Below are positions 59,251 to 64,000 of a stretch of DNA of 64,000 nucleotides, in pieces. The stretch is taken from positions 8,617,493-8,681,492 of the forward strand of contig NC_088872.1 in NCBI RefSeq assembly GCF_032884065.1. Direction: 5' to 3'. Origin of the DNA: Artemia franciscana (taxonomy: Eukaryota > Arthropoda > Branchiopoda > Anostraca > Artemiidae). Positions within the stretch are counted from its first letter, which is position 1. Every line of letters begins with the position of its first letter. The position numbers and the translations under genes are program-made. The notes beneath the pieces were generated by a model. It did not search any database, was not told where the DNA came from, and saw only the letters and a program-made list of their open reading frames with translations.

Positions 59251-59627
59251 TTGTTATCTCAAAAGATAATGCTAAAAATACCTAAAAACCTGTATTTTCT
59301 AACATAATGTACTGGAAAACAGGGGGAGAGGAGATGAGGAGTTAATAAACGCTTAAATAAAGAGTTTTGCTTAAATTGAGTGACATTTTTTGTGCACATA
59401 CGTTTGCTAGTACTTCTACCCAAAATATGGTCTAAAAACTACGCATGCATCTTTCATATGATAGTTTTGGATGACTGGGGGAGGGGAGATCCATCTCATC
59501 TTAATCTTCCATGCTTAGTTCTGCTGCTTAAAAGGCAGTATTAATTTAATGATTAAACATGTTTAGCAGTACTGCAAAACCCTCGTTTTGTTATTATTTC
59601 AACTACATTTAAGTACATTAATCATAT

Positions 59628-59990
59628 TTAAATGGCTCCTTTCACACTGCAACGCTATTTTCTTTTTAAGTTCGCCAGCTTCGTCCACCAAAGCTTTATA
59701 GGTCCATCTCCATTCATATTGAAATGGCTCCTTTCACACTGTAACGCTATTTTCTTTTAAGTTCGCGAGCTTCGTCCACCAAAGCCCATCTTTATAGGTT
59801 CATCTCCATTCATATTGAAATGTCTCCTTTCCCACTGCAACGACTCCTTTCAGCTGTTCGCCAGCTTCGTCCACCAAAGCACATCTTTGTTGGTCCATCT
59901 TCATTCATATTGAAATGGCTCTTTTCACATTGGAACGCTATTTTCTTTTAAGTTCGCCAGCTTCATCCATCAAAGCCCTTGTGTTTCATG
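59628..59990 (+). repeat. Minisatellite, ~90-100 bp x 4
   Basis: Units begin AAATGGCTCCTTTCACACTG and contain TATTTTCTTTT-AAGTTCGC, AGCTTCGTCCACCAAAGC and CATCT-CATTCATATTG. The third unit has an internal change (CGACTCCTTTCAGCTG). Confidence 0.88.
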
Positions 59991-60648
59991 CCGTCTTATA
60001 GTTAGGTTGACATAACGTCTTACGTTGGATTATTAAACGTTGCCATTTCAATATGAAGGGAAGAACAGAGCACCAGGATATAAGAAGAAGATTCTTATCG
60101 AGTGGCTAAAATAATTTGTAGAGCCGACTAAATGGGGAAGTTAACATTAAACTAGACATCTTTTTCAAGTAAATATTCTTCAATAGGCCTACATGTTAGC
60201 TAAACTTTAGCATTAAAATTCTGGGACACTTTTGAAGGGATTTGAAGATAGAGTTTTTTGTCTCTGTCTTTGTTTGTGTGTGTATGGGGGGAAGGGCTCT
60301 TTGCCCTTTGAACTGTAAGAAGTACATTTTGCATGATTTACCAAATAAGACTTCACAGAGTTATTTTTTAAGGGTTTTACCCAATTTGATGTTAAGATAG
60401 ATTTAATACCCTGTACATGAAATTGATGGTATTCTGACTCAATTAATATTGATACGGTACACCAAATTGCGAGCTTCAAAGGAATGAAACAAAAAACCAT
60501 GAAGGTAAATATGTCCTTTGGTCTTCAGAGGATTATACCCTTGGAAAGAAAAATGCTTCTTTTATATTATGCTTTTGTATTGATTTATTTTTTATTCGGC
60601 AATAAACATACAATTTCTATGAATAATGTTTCATAATTTGATTTCTAG

Positions 60649-60815
60649 AAATTTTCATACCAAAAGCTGAGGGCTTACTGGCAAAGAGGTCTAACTGTGA
60701 AGATTTAATACGAAAATTTCTCGAAGTTCTACCCGATTTGATGAATGTAGAAGGAATGTACGAGAACACAGGGAGTTGTCTAGGCTCTGCACTTCAAGCC
60801 GCTTCCAAACTGGCT
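60649..60815 (+). CDS. SEC24: SEC24 second coding exon
   Basis: After TGATTTCTAG the split codon G|AA completes, and the frame reads EIFIPKAEGLLAKRSNCEDL, then VLPDLMNVEGMYENTGSCLG and SALQAASKLA up to donor GCT|GTAAGT (60816). This continues the Sec24 trunk domain (family: D.F.P....LLVNL.ES...I...LN.LP..F.......ALG.ALQAA.KL). 167 nt; ends in phase 0. The following exons (GGRVTVFQ...) are not found before 64000. Confidence 0.95.
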
Positions 60816-63100
60816 GTAAGTACTGACCTTACCGGCATCCTACATTAAAACGCAATATACGTGGGTTTTTTATGGTTTGGTTTTGGGACAGGATATGTCA
60901 ATTGTCCTAAAAAAAAAAACCTTGCGATTTTAAAATGAGTTAGAGAGTGAAAAGAGTTTTGTAGCGCATCTTCACCCACTGTGAAGGTAGTGTAAAGTTT
61001 AATCGTTTGTAGTTTTGATTTAAAACGAAAAATCCCACACTTTTTAAAGGGAGTTGGAGAAAAGAGCCTATAGCACGTCTTTGTTCACTGTTCGCATTTG
61101 CCAAGGTAGTAAGAAATGTACTTACTTGTAGTTTGCTTACGAATTTCTCGAAAGTTAACGTTTTTGAATTTGTAACGCTCGATCATTCATTTTGTCAAAT
61201 GATCAAATAGAACATCAGAATTAGTATTATATTAAGTTCTCTGTATAGCTTGTTTTGTTTTCTTTAAAACATTTTTTGGGTAATAGGCTGTACAAGCCTT
61301 GTTTAGGAAGGAGGAGGTGGAACGTTTCATACCTAAATTTACTTCAAAAGAGGTAGGAGAGACCAACCATGACTGGAATTAAAAATAGAACGTTCTAGTT
61401 CCAATAGACTAACGGACATAGTTATGAATATATATATTATAATTGTACTAATAAATAATTATTTATTTTTTATGAATAATTATAATTATGCTGTAGTTGA
61501 TATAATTGTAAAAATAATGGTTTTAGATTCTAATACAGCAGTATTATATCTGGTCTGAGAAGAACGCCTTCGTTTTGAAATTCCAAAATTTGTTCATGGT
61601 TCATTGACATTATACCATCTTCTGAAAGAAATTCTGAAAAGATGTTTGAAATGTTGTGGGACTTTTTGTCTTTAAATCTAATCTAGGAAGGGACGTCTTT
61701 GGTGTTGAACTATTTGTCTTCTTTTGCTTTACTCCACTTTCCTTTTCTGAGAGAGTGGGCAAAAATAAAATTATTATTGCTGTTGTTTTCTAGCTAAATA
61801 CGATAATTTTTACGCATTTTCTCCTTTAAATAGAAAAAAATCGAAAAAAAAGTTTCTGATGGTAAAAATCTAATATTATATTATTTTTCAACAACTTATT
61901 ATCCTTGTAGTATCCTTTCTGCATTCCCAGTCATGGAGCCTTCTGGGGTGTATGATGATGTATTTGCTTTATTGTATATTATCGTATCTGAATAAATATC
62001 TATTTTTAGCTCTTAATTTTAATCCATGTTAATCCATACATATATTTCACAGTAAAGAATACAGTAAATACACATTAATGAGCCCCAATGGTCTACCAGG
62101 AACTGTTCCTTCTGTGAATGAACTAAAAAATTTCCATGAAAAGTAAAGGAACATAATAAACCTAATACCAGTATAAATAAAGTCTTATCACAATTCAAAC
62201 TCAAAACGACCTGAAATTACTATCAAAGAATAAGTGAAACCCAAAGCGAACATAAATACAAATAAACTATCATATCAGATATAAAGATAACAATTACTGA
62301 TGCAGATAAATTAATAAATCTAAAAAAGAATAGAAATGAAATTGAATATTGAAGTTATATCCAAATCTAACTAAAATTACGACAAACAGGAGTTTAGCTA
62401 GTGCCCCTTTACCAATCCTCTAATCGTAGAAGTTCTAAAGCTTATTGCATTATTTGAGAGTTATTGAGGACTACATGTATTTTGAACAGTTTGCTTTAGT
62501 TTTTCAAAACATCAATGAAAAATAAATTAAATATTTGATATGTCTATATGATGATATTAATCCAAGGAAATCTCACTAGTTCAAGATTTTATTTCACTAT
62601 AATCTTTTTTTATTTTTCAATTTTATAAATATGAGAAAAATGTTAATAATATTTTTTGTTTTCAGTAAAGCGTTAATGACAAAACAGGCTTTAGAACCTT
62701 TGCGGTTAGGGGATTTGGAAGCAATATGTTGCCAAAATCTAGTTTGCAGTAATTTTATATTCATTTTAAGATTTGTTTATTTATCTGCATCGTTGCCTGT
62801 TTATTTATTTTTAATATGATCATTTATTTCAGTTTCTGTTCGTTTCGGTTTTATTTATTCTTTGATAGTTCTTTCTGAACGTCTCGACTTGAATTGTGAT
62901 ATGACTTTGTTTCTGCAGGTATAAGGAAGAACTTATTTCTTGGAAAGTATTTTAAAATTAATTTTTGTTCGTTTTTGATTGCCAAAGTTATGTTGTTGAT
63001 TAATATAGTGAGTATTTCCCCAGTTTTTCATGTCTTCCGTTTCAGAATTGGTACATCCGATTCTAATTTATTAATTCTAATTAGCATCCTGTCATTAATT
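60816..63100 (+). other. SEC24 intron, no exon seen
   Basis: AT-rich. A 62-residue frame at 62631-62819 and others have no SEC24 similarity or splice context. 62150-62300 carries the AACTCAAAACGA-type dispersed repeat. Confidence 0.6.
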
Positions 63101-63104
63101 TCTG

Positions 63105-63540
63105 CATTCCCCTTAGCATTCCCTGAAAGTTTCAAGTAAATACTATTATCTGTTCCTGAGATATTGCAGATACACATTTTTGACAGCCGGGATGCACATA
63201 GTGTCTTGTGATTGAGTTCAACATCACTGTCAACATTATTTACAACGATTCAACTTATTACCGTTAACGTACCTGTGATATTGGACACACCATTTCAACT
63301 AGCTGGATGTATATAGTTTGTTTTGAATTTGTTCAACATTCCCTGAAAGTTTCAACTAAATAGTATTAGCCGATTCTGAGAGCCCTTTTGACAACCGCGA
63401 TGCATATAGTTCATTTTGATTAGGTTCAACCTTCCCTGAAAGTTTTGGCTTTATACCTTTAACTTTTCCTGAGATATTGCAGGCATGCTATTTTGACAAT
63501 CAGGATGCATATGGATGCTAAGGACCCCACACATACTCCC
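63105..63540 (+). repeat. Degenerate tandem repeat, ~115-135 bp x 3-4
   Basis: TTCCCTGAAAGTTTCAA, then TAAATA-TATTA, CCTGAGATATTGCAG, TTTTGACA and GGATGCATATAGT recur from about 63119, 63335 and 63430, with a diverged unit near 63230. Confidence 0.7.
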
Positions 63541-63686
63541 TCTGTATGCATGCATGTATGTTTGTTTATTGTCCATTTACATCTTGCTTTTTAAAGTGAT
63601 TAATTTGAAAAACCTTTTCCCAAAAAACAAGATTTTTCAAAGAAAAGTAAAGATTTTTCGAAAATGAGCGGAAATTCCAAGCGTAA

Positions 63687-63795
63687 GACTACCAGAAATA
63701 ACCATCAATAAATATATGAAATAACAGGAATAACAGAAGTAGGGCTGATAGTGTAACACTACCAGAAATAACCATCAATAAATATATGAAACTCA
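63687..63795 (+). repeat. Short tandem duplication
   Basis: CTACCAGAAATAACCATCAA followed by TAAATATATGAAA occurs at 63687 and 63750. It is followed by the AACTCAAAACGAACAGAAAT dispersed repeat. Confidence 0.85.
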
Positions 63796-64000
63796 AAACG
63801 AACAGAAATTGCAGTAAATAACCGAGCCAAACTCAAAAGGAGCGACAATTAACATGAGTAGGGCTGGCAACCCATAAGCTGGCCAGCTTAACCCTTAAGC
63901 TGGCCTTCTTAAGACCAAAACATAATTTGCATTTTCAAAAAAACAACAACAGAGGACCGCAGGTTGTAATTTTAATATAAACACACTGATATTTATTCTT

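Larger units (their letters stand above)
54345..60648 (+). other. 6.3-kb SEC24 intron
   Basis: It runs from GTAAGT to TTTCTAG. It contains a Penelope-type remnant, a 194-bp tandem duplication, a dispersed repeat, a SINE and a minisatellite, listed separately. The rest (55325-56300, 57860-58940, 59990-60640) holds nothing I recognise. Confidence 0.85.

Overview
This is AT-rich animal nuclear DNA. Exons end in clean GT/AG splice sites, introns are long, (TA)n tracts are very long, and many decayed LINE, Penelope, pogo/Tigger, SINE, fold-back and Helitron-like elements are present. The protein genes are ordinary metazoan secretory and RNA-binding genes. Element content and composition suggest an arthropod, perhaps a crustacean, but that is inference. 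Nothing looks prokaryotic or viral.

Layout. 0-8 kb: the last two coding exons (+) of a Gly/Tyr/Arg-rich, probably RNA-binding protein, split by a 4.8 kb intron holding (TA)n tracts, GC hairpins and a T-rich repeat block. 8-13 kb: SINE and repeat remnants. 13-39 kb: what I read as one + strand, apparently non-coding, multi-snoRNA host gene. Eleven box C/D snoRNA candidates fall in five families. Each ends 68-75 nt before a plausible 3' splice site. Three families carry guides that match conserved 28S rRNA as I recall it, one of them U58/SNORD58-like. The region has grown by duplication of intron-exon units and has been invaded by Helitron-like elements, one of which brackets a snoRNA unit. 39-44 kb: pogo/Tigger, Penelope-like and LINE remnants. 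44.5-46 kb: the N-terminal half of ribophorin II (RPN2, an oligosaccharyltransferase subunit) on the minus strand, fused tail-to-tail to an inverted partial copy with arms that look identical. 47-52.4 kb: fold-back elements, a pogo/Tigger-like transposase pseudogene and a LINE pseudogene, all minus. 52.8-60.8 kb: two coding exons (+) of a SEC24A/B-type COPII coat gene; the rest lies beyond the right edge. 55-64 kb: Penelope remnant, SINE, minisatellites and unassigned intron.

Functional threads: rRNA 2'-O-methylation guides (the snoRNA locus), ER N-glycosylation (RPN2) and ER export (SEC24). I see no evidence that they are linked beyond position. All rRNA and family comparisons are from memory; no search was run.
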